Source of the DNA: Gamsiella multidivaricata
Taxonomy: Eukaryota > Mortierellomycota > Mortierellomycetes > Mortierellales > Mortierellaceae
Reading direction: 5' to 3'
Length of the DNA stretch: 64,000 bases
Assembly (NCBI RefSeq): GCF_025024155.1
Contig: NW_026251725.1
Coordinates: 1-64,000, forward strand
Shown here: piece after piece, positions 55,253-64,000 of the stretch
Position numbering within the stretch: position 1 is the stretch's first letter
How the letters are laid out: every line of letters starts with the position of its first letter
Position numbers and translations under genes: made by a program
The notes under the pieces: model-generated
Told to the model about the DNA's origin: nothing
Seen by the model: the letters and a program-made list of their open reading frames with translations, nothing else
Databases searched by the model: none

Positions 55253-56557
55253 AGGATCCCCTCTGCCCCTGTCTTTATCTCTCGTCTTTTCATGACGACG
55301 TCTCTAAACAATATGATGCCTCCACCCTCTTGGACGTTGCTCGCTCCTTCATGTATATATGCCTCTGTCTCTCTCTTTCTCTCCTTCTCTCTCTCTCATT
55401 CATGCACACCCACTTATTTCCTTCATCTTTGCGCCTCTTTTTCGAGACTTTTCACTACTTCGCGTTGTCATGCTTCGCTCCTCTCATGCTCGTTGTATTG
55501 TTTCCTCATGTTCATCTCACGTCGCTGTTTTATACCCCCCCTCCTTTCCCTCCTCCTCTCCTCGCTCCCTCCTTCCTTTTCCTCCCACATTCCCTCGCCT
55601 TGCCGCGTCCCCTCATTGTAAAGACCTATGTTCTCATAGACCCTGTATAGCCTCCTATAATAATACGTAATATGTACAACATATAATCGCAAAGTAGAAG
55701 TTTGAAACATGTGCTTATATTGTTGCAATAGTTATGACATTGGGTAAGGTCGGGGCATGATGAATTGTACAAGCATGGCAATGGTACTCTTTCGCTCGAG
55801 TCTTTTTTTTTTTGAGTCCGCTCACATCTTGGCTTTGTCCGGATTTGGTGAATATCCGAAAAAGATGGGCGATACTCTTGCGGGATCCATTAGCACCGGC
55901 TCTGCTGCTGTCGCAAAAGTATTCCTTTGCAGTGTCAAAGACTGCGGCTGTAATGGTGATGGTGATGACGATGACGATGGCAATGGTGAAGAGATCGGGA
56001 CATTGGCTAGTGCTAAAGGTGGTACCGGTAGCCCCTGCGGAAAGGACTGAGTGACATGACTTCTTCGCTGCTGAAAGAACAAGCCCGAAAATGCTGGATG
56101 TAGAACTGAGGGATCTAACACGCTCAGTAGAAAAAAGAGATAAGCATAGGGACTTTTGATTTAGAAGACCAGAGAGAACTCAATATCGGCGCAGCAAGGG
56201 AGAATGGCGAAGTTAGGGCTCAATACCGAGGTGAGGATGTCGTGCTGCTGAGGTGTACCGCGTAGAGTTGTGTGAAGGGTAATGCAATGACTGATGGGGG
56301 TTCCTCCTGGCGGGACAATCGAGTGGACACGATGCGCTGTAGTGCTGATGGGCCCTCTGGTAGGCGGGTGATCCGCTGGTGAGGTGAGGGAGCATGGTTG
56401 ACAAGCGCTTTGTCGAGCCGAGTGAGTTGAATGAGTGTGAAGTGAATGCAAGAGACAAAAAAATAAAAGAATGCACGCGCCGGAGAGTTGGATCCTTAAA
56501 ATGGCATCTTTCTGTTGAAGTCACACAGAGCCCATTTATTTCAGCACTGGTGGACGA
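55253..56557. other. convergent 3' intergenic region
   Basis: 3' ends of the integrase-domain and DCAF7 genes. CT-rich 55360-55620. A 97-codon plus-strand frame at 55757-56050 and a minus frame at 55822-56121 overlap, and neither is supported. Confidence 0.55.
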
Positions 56558-58276
56558 CTATAGTCGCAGCGCCTGCACAGTCCGCCCGAAACCAACAGCA
56601 ACCCAGTCTGGGCTTGCGCTCGACCACGCAATCTGATTAACCTCACCACCGACATTGGCTGCTCGGAAGGGCTCGTGCAAGACCCGAGTCGACGAACTGG
56701 GAACCGGGCTCTTGGAGTTGCCAGCACCACCCGCAGTTCCTGCTTTGGTATGGTGAACGTTGCGGTGGTCCTCGCCCCTGTCGTGTCTCATCTGATTCAC
56801 TTCCCAAATAAATACTTGATGATCGTCGCCTAGCAGTCGTTTTAAATCCCAAATGAAAAAAGGGTCAACGAACGTGTCATTCACAAAGTATAAAACGAGA
56901 ATAGACGTTTGGCGAAGCACTTACTCCCTGTAGCGATTTCGGAGCTGCTGATTGGAGACCAAGCCATGCAATTGACAGCCCCCTTGTGTCCACGTAGCTC
57001 TGAGATCGGAATTCCAGGTACTCGGATATCGAGGATCTGTACGCTTGAAGAGTCCATATGAAAGGTTGAAAGATAGTTTGCATCCAATTTGTTGAATGAC
57101 AGTCGAAGTAGTGGCATTGGGGGTTGAGCTGCAATCTGAGAGCTACTAGGTTGCAAGCCTGGGATGGACGAAGTCGTCTCATAGATGATGGTCGAGTGCT
57201 CCAGTGCCCTGAGATCAAACATACGCACACTGCCGTCTGCGCCTACACTGGCAAAAATGTCTGAGTTGTTGTTCGCAAATGTGACATCGTAGACCTCCTT
57301 GTCGTGGGCGATGAGCTGTGTCTTTGCCTGCTGAGTTTCCACATTCCATACCGTGCATGTTGTATCGATAGAGCTAGTCACAATCAGAGCGGGATCAAAT
57401 GTGTTCCAGTCGAACGAGGTCAATGGCGCACAAAAGTTGGCTTTTGTCTATTGTACCATAAGGCATAAAGACAGATCCGTTAGTGCTCCGTACTTGCTTC
57501 ATCGAAAGCAATTGAGCTACATCCTTGAGATACTTACGTTTGCAAGGACAGCTCTTTGAGCCAGCTGCTGACGCATCACTGGTGGATGTCGCCGTCCTAT
57601 CGTGTTACTTGCGCCATTGTCATGTTCCGAGTCATCTTTGAGATCCCATAACCGAAGGTAGTCACCAGTTGTCGCCAGTAGATCATACGGCTTACGATGC
57701 CCTCCCTGTTGAAAACAGACGTTTTAAGTGCGTTGGTCGGTCACAGCGCTTGTGCTGAAGTTTCGGTCGCCAGAGTGCAGAGCAAGTCAATCCTGGGCTA
57801 CCTACCTTGTACGGCTCCCACTTGATTTTAGTTACAGGGTATTGCTGATGGTTGGTCTCCGCTATGGCGACCCAGTCTGACATGGAGGTGGGATTGTATT
57901 CCTTGCCATCGTTTCCTGCGAACTCCTGTAGCGTTATGACTTGAATCTAAACGCGTTGAGTGATAGCAACGTAGCCATGTAAGTCAAACGAACAAAATGC
58001 GCCTCACGTCGAGCTTCAATAGCAGAACCACTTTCACACCTTATTGCTACCATCCTCGATAAAGCTTCCAACGGCCAGTCTAAGGGCTTCCCGCTCGGTG
58101 GGCTGGTTAGACCAGTCGAGACCATAGACTGGCCATGGTGCCGAGTAGTTTAGGATCTCTTTGCGTGTTTGTCTCGTGGACGATATAGGAGCTGAAGTTG
58201 AGGGCGAAGATGAGGACGCGGCCACGTAGCCTTGACCAAACGTTGGGAGCCCTCCCGTAGTCTGGGGTAAAGCCAT
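56558..58276 (-). CDS. DCAF7: DCAF7/WDR68-family WD40 protein
   Basis: Exons 58276-58040, 57946-57806, 57705-57538, 57447-56925 and 56829-56558, about 446 aa. The ATG at 58276 is the first in frame; no ATG extends the frame upstream. Family landmarks are in order: KEILNYSAPWPVYGLDWS, LAVGSFIEDGSNKV, FDWNTFDPALIVTSSIDTTC, KTQLIAHDKEVYDVTF, ASVGADGSVRMFDLRALEHS, LDIRVPGIPISELRGH, DDHQVFIWEVNQM and EVNQIAWSSASPDWVAV. These proteins are propeller adaptors that bind DYRK/HIPK-type kinases and CUL4-DDB1 in animals and transcription factors in plants (TTG1 relatives). Serine-rich inserts near the start and in the last blade are lineage additions. Confidence 0.92.
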
Positions 58277-58568
58277 GTATGTTTGAAAGCTGCCTCGTGT
58301 GTTTTCGCGTATGTGTTTAAAGTGATCGCTAGCAGGGGCAGCTGAAGATGGTGATGGTGATGGAGTAGGGGGTAATGAAGGAGAGTCGTGCACCAACCAT
58401 AGCCAGCGGTGCGCATGGTATGTCGTGTTTCTCCTTAACTTTATATTGTAATATTATCATTAATTTTGGAAAGTAGAGACATTCTCTCCTTCCTTCCGTT
58501 TGGTCATCTCGCTTGCATCTGCTCTTTCTTCATCCCTCCACGCGGCGCGATCCAATAAACCATCAGAC
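58277..58568. promoter_or_regulatory. bidirectional promoter of DCAF7 and MPDU1
   Basis: Only 292 bp separate the two divergent start codons, so both promoters must lie here. An AT-rich core lies at 58441-58470. Confidence 0.55.
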
Positions 58569-59399
58569 ATGCAGCTTCCATTTTTCATCAAGACCCCAGC
58601 CGTTGCCATCATCGGCGAGACCTGCTACAACTCGCTGATCGAGGATTTCAACTATCGCGATGTGCACTGCATCAAATACGGCATCTCCAAGGGTCTTGGC
58701 CTCGGTATCGTCGCTGGTGGCGCTATCGTCAAAGTGCCCCAGATCATCAAGATTGTCCAGGCCCACTCAGCCCAGGGTGTGTCGCTGTCATCTTACATGC
58801 TCGAGACCCTTGCCAGCGTGATTTCGCTCGCCTATAACTTCCGTCAGAATAACCCTATTTCGACCTACGGTGAGACATTCTTCGTCACCATCCAGAACCT
58901 CATTATCCTGGTCCTCATGCTCCACTACAGTGGCAAGAACACCACGGCCTTTGTGATCCTCACGTCCTTCTTGTTCATGGGCAACATTCTCTCCAAGACC
59001 TCGCAGTTCACCCAAATCGATGGTACTGTCGTCACCACAGCATTGGTCTCCCAGGGTGCCCTGGCCTTCTTGCAGTTCGCGACTATCCCTATCAACCTGT
59101 TCTCCAAGGTTCCTCAGATCATTGAAAATTACAAGAACGGCAGCACAGGACAGCTCTCGGCTTTCACGATCTTCAACTACTTTGCAGGATCATTGGCTAG
59201 AGTGTACACGACCTTGACGGAGGTGGACGATATCATTATCTTGTCGGGCTTCCTCCTCAGCACCATCTTTAACTGCATCCTCGCCTTGCAGATGGCCCTC
59301 TACTGGAACAACTCGAGCCACCCCGTCAAGGATGAGAAGGCCGGTAGCTCCTTGGCGGGCCCGTCCGAGACCAAGAAGCGTGTGAAGAAGCTCGATTGA
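58569..59399 (+). CDS. MPDU1: mannose-P-dolichol utilization defect 1 (MPDU1) homologue
   Basis: Single exon, 276 aa from the ATG at 58569 (human MPDU1 is 247 aa). It has two PQ-loop repeats: VKVPQIIKIVQAHSAQGVSL near residue 55 and SKVPQIIENYKNGSTGQLS near 179, each followed by TM helices, for about seven in all. The Lys-rich C-terminus (ETKKRVKKLD) fits ER retrieval. MPDU1 is needed in the ER for use of dolichol-linked mannose and glucose in N-glycan, GPI and mannosylation pathways. The next AATAAA is at 59840-59845, so the 3' UTR may be long. Confidence 0.92.
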   Translation: MQLPFFIKTPAVAIIGETCYNSLIEDFNYRDVHCIKYGISKGLGLGIVAGGAIVKVPQIIKIVQAHSAQGVSLSSYMLETLASVISLAYNFRQNNPISTYGETFFVTIQNLIILVLMLHYSGKNTTAFVILTSFLFMGNILSKTSQFTQIDGTVVTTALVSQGALAFLQFATIPINLFSKVPQIIENYKNGSTGQLSAFTIFNYFAGSLARVYTTLTEVDDIIILSGFLLSTIFNCILALQMALYWNNSSHPVKDEKAGSSLAGPSETKKRVKKLD

Positions 59400-59426
59400 G
59401 ATGGGTGGTCCAGTGGTCGGTCAGGG

Positions 59427-59822
59427 ATGGATAGGGCGTTGCAAAGAGGAAGGGCAATATGGGAATCATCTTGGAGCAGCGGCGATGCTATAGAGGTGTT
59501 TTCAGACGACGATGAGGACGAGAAGTATGGTCGAGTTGATGAAAGGAGATCCAAGACGCGATCGCGGGCCATCCGAAAGTCGCGCTGGCAAAGAGGGCTG
59601 GTGTTGCAAGTTGGGCGGTTACGGCTGAGGCGAATGATGGTTATTGTTGGGGTGCTGGGTTGGTGGAGTATGCAGTGGCTGGTCTACAAGTGGATGACGG
59701 AAATTCAGTTCGAGGGAACCAAGGACCGGTTCCTGTGGCGACAGGGTCTGCACCACGGACCCGTGCGTCCTTCTAACGGTCCGACATCTGGCAGTAGTAA
59801 TGTGGTTCTTGAAGTTCTTTAG
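59427..59822 (+). CDS. possible small basic membrane protein or 3' UTR ORF
   Basis: 131 codons starting 27 bp after the MPDU1 stop. It has an acidic patch (FSDDDEDEKYG), a basic stretch (SKTRSRAIRKSRWQR) and one hydrophobic segment (MMVIVGVLGWWSMQWLVY). No family seen, and the gap leaves little room for a promoter, so it may be untranslated MPDU1 3' UTR. An antisense frame (59619-60098) is even weaker. Confidence 0.3.
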   Translation: MDRALQRGRAIWESSWSSGDAIEVFSDDDEDEKYGRVDERRSKTRSRAIRKSRWQRGLVLQVGRLRLRRMMVIVGVLGWWSMQWLVYKWMTEIQFEGTKDRFLWRQGLHHGPVRPSNGPTSGSSNVVLEVL

Positions 59823-60114
59823 GTCTCTATGTGATATGAAATAAACAGATTCATCAGTGCATTGGCATGGATCGGTCGCCTTTTTCTCCTTTTTGCAATA
59901 ACTTTGGGATTGCAGGACAAATGAGATCTTTAAGGTTGTCACCACGCGCGAGCGCCGTTCTGACAAAGACAGCTCCTGAAAGATCCTACATCTCACAGTT
60001 CCTCTCATTCGCACATGCCGCTCACTCTCTAGTAGACCACCCTCCTCTCTCGCCTTCCTCATGCTCTTGGCTGCATCCATCTGATCGAATCCTCTCATTC
60101 CTTCTTGATCCCTA

Positions 60115-62282
60115 ATGGACTTTGTAACATACCAGTTCGACTCGCCGGCGCAGTTCTACGCAGGTGCGCACTCGACTTTCAGACACTTCTTTTTCGTATA
60201 TTGTCCTACCATCCTGTAACAGCAGGAGCCCCGTCTAACTCCAATACTTTATCTCATTGATGTACACTATTTTACTATAGAGCTTAAGGATGTGTTGGAC
60301 GGAGGTGGGTTTTATGACAGCCCTGAATCCCAGGTCGGTGTCTTTATTTCATTAATTGTGCTCTATCAAGGTACATCATTGAACACACTTCTGCACTCAT
60401 GCTCATCCGACTGAAAGTGCGGAAGGGCTAACGTTTCTTGCTTGATTGTGCTACAGATGAATTCCTGGATGGATCCGGTCAAGATTTGGCACAATGCTGC
60501 TATCGCCTGTTTGATTCAAATGTCTTCCAGCGGTATATGGAGATAATCACCCGGTCGATCATAGACCGGGCTATCCAAGTGCGTCATTGCCTCCATAACT
60601 CTCTCATTTCAAAAGAATTATATATCATCGGTCGAAGGGGGTAATAATAATCCGTTTTGAATTAATGTCGAAATAGAGCCCGGAGGACAAGGATATGTGG
60701 ATCACATACCAAGTATTAATTTACGCCGGCAAGGAGTTCCCCAAGGTCTTTCATTGGATGCTCAAGAGCGAGTTCTTTGCAAAGTTGAAATATCAGATCC
60801 TGAAGCAGGAAGGTAAAGCAAGCTCTTTTTTATCTGGTGCTTGATTGCGCTGCGTCGACTAAATGATTCCTGATCTCGGACATTGTTATCCTTCCGTCTA
60901 CCTTCGACGGTTTCAGGCACAAGAATGCAACCCCTGGCTGTCAATATAATGTATGAGATGTGCCGAGTGCAACAGCTGAAAGAATGCGATCTAGGTAACG
61001 ATCGCGAGTTGCATTACCAATGCGGATAAAAAACCAAAACCAAAGCCATACATGCTGACAAATCTTTTCTTACTGCCGATTGACTACGAAGCTCTGGTGG
61101 ATGAAGTGTTTTTGCATTACCTCCTAGACCTTGTCGAACGGACACGGACAGATGAAACCGAGACCTTAAACTACAGTGCGATCAAATTACTCTTGGTCTT
61201 CAACGAACAGTTTATGCTCTACATGTCAGATCGATCCCACTATACCCAGGTCGGGAACAAACCTGCCTACACCGGGAATCCACTACTCACCGTCCTCACT
61301 GACCGACCGGGACTCAGCTGTACCTTTGGCGAAAACCTGATCTTCATTTTGAACCGAGCAGGTACCATGGAGTTCGGGATTACAGACACGCTCATGCCCT
61401 CTCCTTAAGACATGTCTTTATTCTGTGCAGTTCTAACATGTCCTGTTCGTCCTTGTATTTCTTTATTACACTTTCAACATAGAGGAAACTGCGCTCCAGA
61501 TGTTGATTTTGAAGCTCCTATACCTCCTGTTCACAAATCCAAATCTCTACGAATTTTTTTACACCAACGATCTCCATGTCCTTGTCGACGTTGTTATCCG
61601 CGAACTCTGGGATCTCCCCAAGGAGGAGGAATCCCTTCGCCATGCTTACCTCCGCGTTATGGGACCTTTGTTGACCAATACCCAACTCAAACGTGCCACC
61701 TACAAACGCGCCGAGATCTTTCGCCTGCTTCGGGACCTGGGCGGCGGAGATATGGATTCAACACTGCGACGACAACTGTACGAACAGCAGCTAAAGGAAG
61801 ACTTGCTGGAACAGGAGCGCGCTCAGCATGCAAAAGTGACATACAGAGATCGCCTCAGCAGCAGTAGTAGTACCGGCAGTAATACATCGTTGGCGCGGTG
61901 GGCATCAGATCGGAGTGGGTGCTCCAGTCCAGTGCTCTCGTTTGAAGTTGAGCATAGGAAGCGGCAATTGGGGCACAGCAAGTTGTCGAACGACAGCAGT
62001 TCGAGCTCGCTTAAAGTGCCAGGGCAGGAGGAGGCCGAAGAAAGGGCACGATACCATTTATCACAGCAGCAGCTGTCGCAATCGCCAACACAGGAAGAGA
62101 GCGCATTGATCAAGATTGAGCAGCCTGAGCCAGAAAGGAAGGAGCCTCAGCCTCGGGCTACAAGTCCGACGACTTTGCGGCTTGTGGAACGCGTGCTTCG
62201 GGAGTGGTTGGACAATGAGATGAGGAATGGGGCGGGTACCACAGGTGCGGGACTATCGGTGCGTGGAATAACTGATAGGTGA
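60115..62282 (+). CDS. SPIN90/Ldb17/Dip1-family actin regulator
   Basis: Seven exons: 60115-60163, 60281-60337, 60457-60578, 60677-60812, 60917-60994, 61092-61361 and 61483-62282, about 503 aa. The leucine-rich SPIN90/Ldb17 domain is well preserved: [57 protein letters not shown] and [18 protein letters not shown]. Family members (Dip1 in fission yeast, Ldb17 in budding yeast) activate Arp2/3 without a pre-existing filament and act at endocytic actin patches. Residues after about 325 are Ser-rich with charged low-complexity sequence. The exon 2 donor (GTGTCT) and the exon 6 acceptor (CGAAG) were chosen by frame and are the least certain joins. AATAAA lies at 62309-62314. Confidence 0.87.
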
Positions 62283-63103
62283 GCGGCCGAGGCTCCAGGG
62301 TAATTTCAATAAAAAGAACCTTGATTTAACCTCTGAACACGAGCCATTTATTCATGGTGTCTTGGGCATACCTGGAGCTGTTCAAAAGTCCCTTTGATGC
62401 GCTGTCTTATTTCATGCTAATCCCCCGCTCTAAAGGCAATGCGTATTTTCATCGTACATTTATATCCGAGTATTATGAAAGGTGGATATTTACTCAAATA
62501 CAGGGGAGGAGGCGGATCAGTATGTTTTAGTTTTAGGTCTTTTTCAGAAATAGCGATTGTGTGCAACAGCACAGCACCTGCGGACTGGGAGTTACTTGTT
62601 TGAGGAGCATGCATTGGTCATAGTCAAAGAGGCGGGTGATATTATCAACATTGTCTGTGTAACGACGAGCGACCTCAAACTGTCCCAAACTCGCCCAAGA
62701 CCCCTGTCTCTGGCAGCACTCATCCATAAGGCAGGGGCGTGTCGTTTCATCGTGCGGTCATCCTGCGGGGCCCTCCATCGCCATTCTCGGTACTCCCCAG
62801 TCCAGCTGCCCTGGGATATAACTCCAAGCGTTCTTTCATGTTCTTTTCTCTTTCTCTTTCTCTTTCTCTCATTATTCTTTTCTTTGTTCTCTTTATATTC
62901 ATATCTATCCCACTATCACCCCCTTCTATCTCTTCGTTGCCCACTTCTTAGTCTCTCTTTTGAACGCGTCTCCTTCCTATCTCCTCATTGTCATCATTAT
63001 CCTCCATTCGCACATATAATCGCACTTTTTCGCCTCTCGCCTCTTTACCCCTCATTAAATTCATCTGCACGCGCCACTTTGTACATTTCACCTCATTGAC
63101 AGC
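62283..63103. promoter_or_regulatory. intergenic region and kelch E promoter
   Basis: 3' flank of the SPIN90 gene, then a strongly CT-rich leader (62840-63100) before kelch E. No gene. Confidence 0.55.
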
Positions 63104-64000
63104 ATGCCTCATTTCACTCTACTATCCAGCTCCACACTACTCCGTCTCGCCTTCGCCCTCCTATCGCTATTCTGCATAACTACGTTCCCCACTACCCACG
63201 CTCAAAGCAAAAACGGGAAATTTCAGCCAACGGTCTCCGATGGGACCTGGAGCTCGTTCGTCGAAGGCATGGGACTCTACGTCTTGGGAGCAAGCACAGG
63301 GAGCCAAGGAGATAGAACCCAAGCCTTCATGATCGACCTCTCAACTTCCTGGAGCGCATCCAAACCAGCTTACAAAAAACTGCCCGATTTACCAACAGGC
63401 CCGAAACAAGGAACAATTGTCCCTGGCGCCATTGCAGCCGACAACCAGACCTGGGCGATCCCATTCGTTGACGGTGTGCAGACCTTCAATATTACTACCT
63501 CTAAATGGCAGCGATCCAGCAAATTCAACTTCAAGGTCAACAGCAACTACAGTATCTCTGTTGCTGGGCCCAGCAGAGACATTATCTACGTGCCAAATGG
63601 GGTCATCGGCGGTTCCGGCCTCCCGGAGCTGCTGAGGTTGGATATGAACACAAATAAATATACCACCGCTCCTATGGCCCCAGACTTGCAGCAATCAATG
63701 GGGTTCTCGGCTGCTTGGAGTGACTCTAAACGAAAGATGGTTGTAGTTGGAGGAACCGCCGACAAGCAGTTTGTTTACAACGACATCTTCAACTGGATGC
63801 CTTTGGTGGCAGATGGCGATAGACCTACTCAGCGGTCGTATCCCTGCCTTGTCCCGTTCGATGGAGGTAACAAGATGATTCTGTTCGGAGGCAACAGTCT
63901 TGATCTGACGACCAGCTTCAGAGATATATACATACTGGAACTCAAAGACAGCAATACAGCCAGTACATGGACAAGTGGACCCGAAGCCCCGGAATCAAGA
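63104..64000 (+). CDS. kelch-ectodomain protein (kelch E), truncated by the window end
   Basis: Open from the ATG at 63104 to the last base (299 codons, no stop). A signal peptide (LRLAFALLSLFCITTFP) precedes kelch-type segments: SFVEGMGLYVLGA, IIYVPNGVIGG, RKMVVVGG and NKMILFGGN. Length, spacing and motifs match the N-terminal half of kelch D (compare FVEGQAFYILGG and MILFGGYD), so it belongs to the D subfamily. The TM helix and tail should lie beyond the window. Confidence 0.8.
   Translation, partial: MPHFTLLSSSTLLRLAFALLSLFCITTFPTTHAQSKNGKFQPTVSDGTWSSFVEGMGLYVLGASTGSQGDRTQAFMIDLSTSWSASKPAYKKLPDLPTGPKQGTIVPGAIAADNQTWAIPFVDGVQTFNITTSKWQRSSKFNFKVNSNYSISVAGPSRDIIYVPNGVIGGSGLPELLRLDMNTNKYTTAPMAPDLQQSMGFSAAWSDSKRKMVVVGGTADKQFVYNDIFNWMPLVADGDRPTQRSYPCLVPFDGGNKMILFGGNSLDLTTSFRDIYILELKDSNTASTWTSGPEAPESR

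Noticed and set aside
56394..56636. Possible extra gene or exon downstream of DCAF7
   Set aside because: DCAF7 ends with a normal last blade and stop at 56558. The frames here are short and overlap it.
1..64000. CRISPR arrays, rRNA or tRNA genes
   Set aside because: No regularly spaced repeats, and no rRNA core or T-loop/anticodon pattern recognised by eye. The genome is eukaryotic, so CRISPR is not expected; a tRNA scan was not possible.

Overview
The window reads as nuclear DNA of a filamentous fungus. Genes have many short GT-AG introns (mostly 70-110 nt), UTR-like flanks are pyrimidine-rich, and the housekeeping proteins are fungal: an Rtc5-type TLDc protein, mitochondrial cytochrome c peroxidase, SPIN90/Ldb17/Dip1, MPDU1, DCAF7/WDR68 and WDR89. 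Glutamine-rich tails and several single-pass membrane proteins with a kelch ectodomain suggest an early-diverging lineage such as Mortierellaceae. That placement is inference, not proven here.

Layout. 0-6 kb: S41-type protease and RTC5-like gene, both minus. 6.4-14.2 kb: two tandem kelch receptor-like genes (A, B), separated by a dead DDE transposase. 14.7-26 kb: cytochrome c peroxidase, a 13-exon LtrA-type membrane protein, and an unrecognised polytopic membrane protein on minus. 26.5-31.7 kb: an orphan 1045-aa low-complexity protein with a C-terminal hydrophobic anchor, and a receptor-like Cys-rich membrane protein. 32-42.5 kb: accessory DNA holding an inverted copy of the transposase + kelch block (kelch C), a TTCACC/GGTGAA repeat cluster and a gene-poor stretch. 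42.5-45.4 kb: a small secreted Cys-rich KP4-like protein converging on kelch gene D. 46.7-62.3 kb: coiled-coil protein, WDR89, a protein with an integrase-type H2C2 zinc domain, DCAF7, MPDU1 and SPIN90/Ldb17. 63.1 kb to the end: kelch gene E, cut by the window edge.

The most notable material is the kelch family. There are five genes in 64 kb. The four complete ones share a plan: signal peptide or anchor, kelch ectodomain, Ser/Thr-rich stalk, one TM helix, then a Gln-rich or Pro/Ser/Tyr-rich cytoplasmic tail. A and B are tandem copies of a unit of about 3 kb. C lies in an inverted block whose transposase carries the same frameshift and stop as the copy before B, so the block spread by segmental duplication, not transposition. 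Yet the first two thirds of C, including both introns, is nearly identical to A, which points to recent gene conversion. A surface receptor or adhesin family under active duplication and conversion is the best candidate for an undescribed system. Its function is not shown by the sequence.

Exon boundaries were assigned by eye from splice consensus, reading frame and family similarity. No alignment or search was run.
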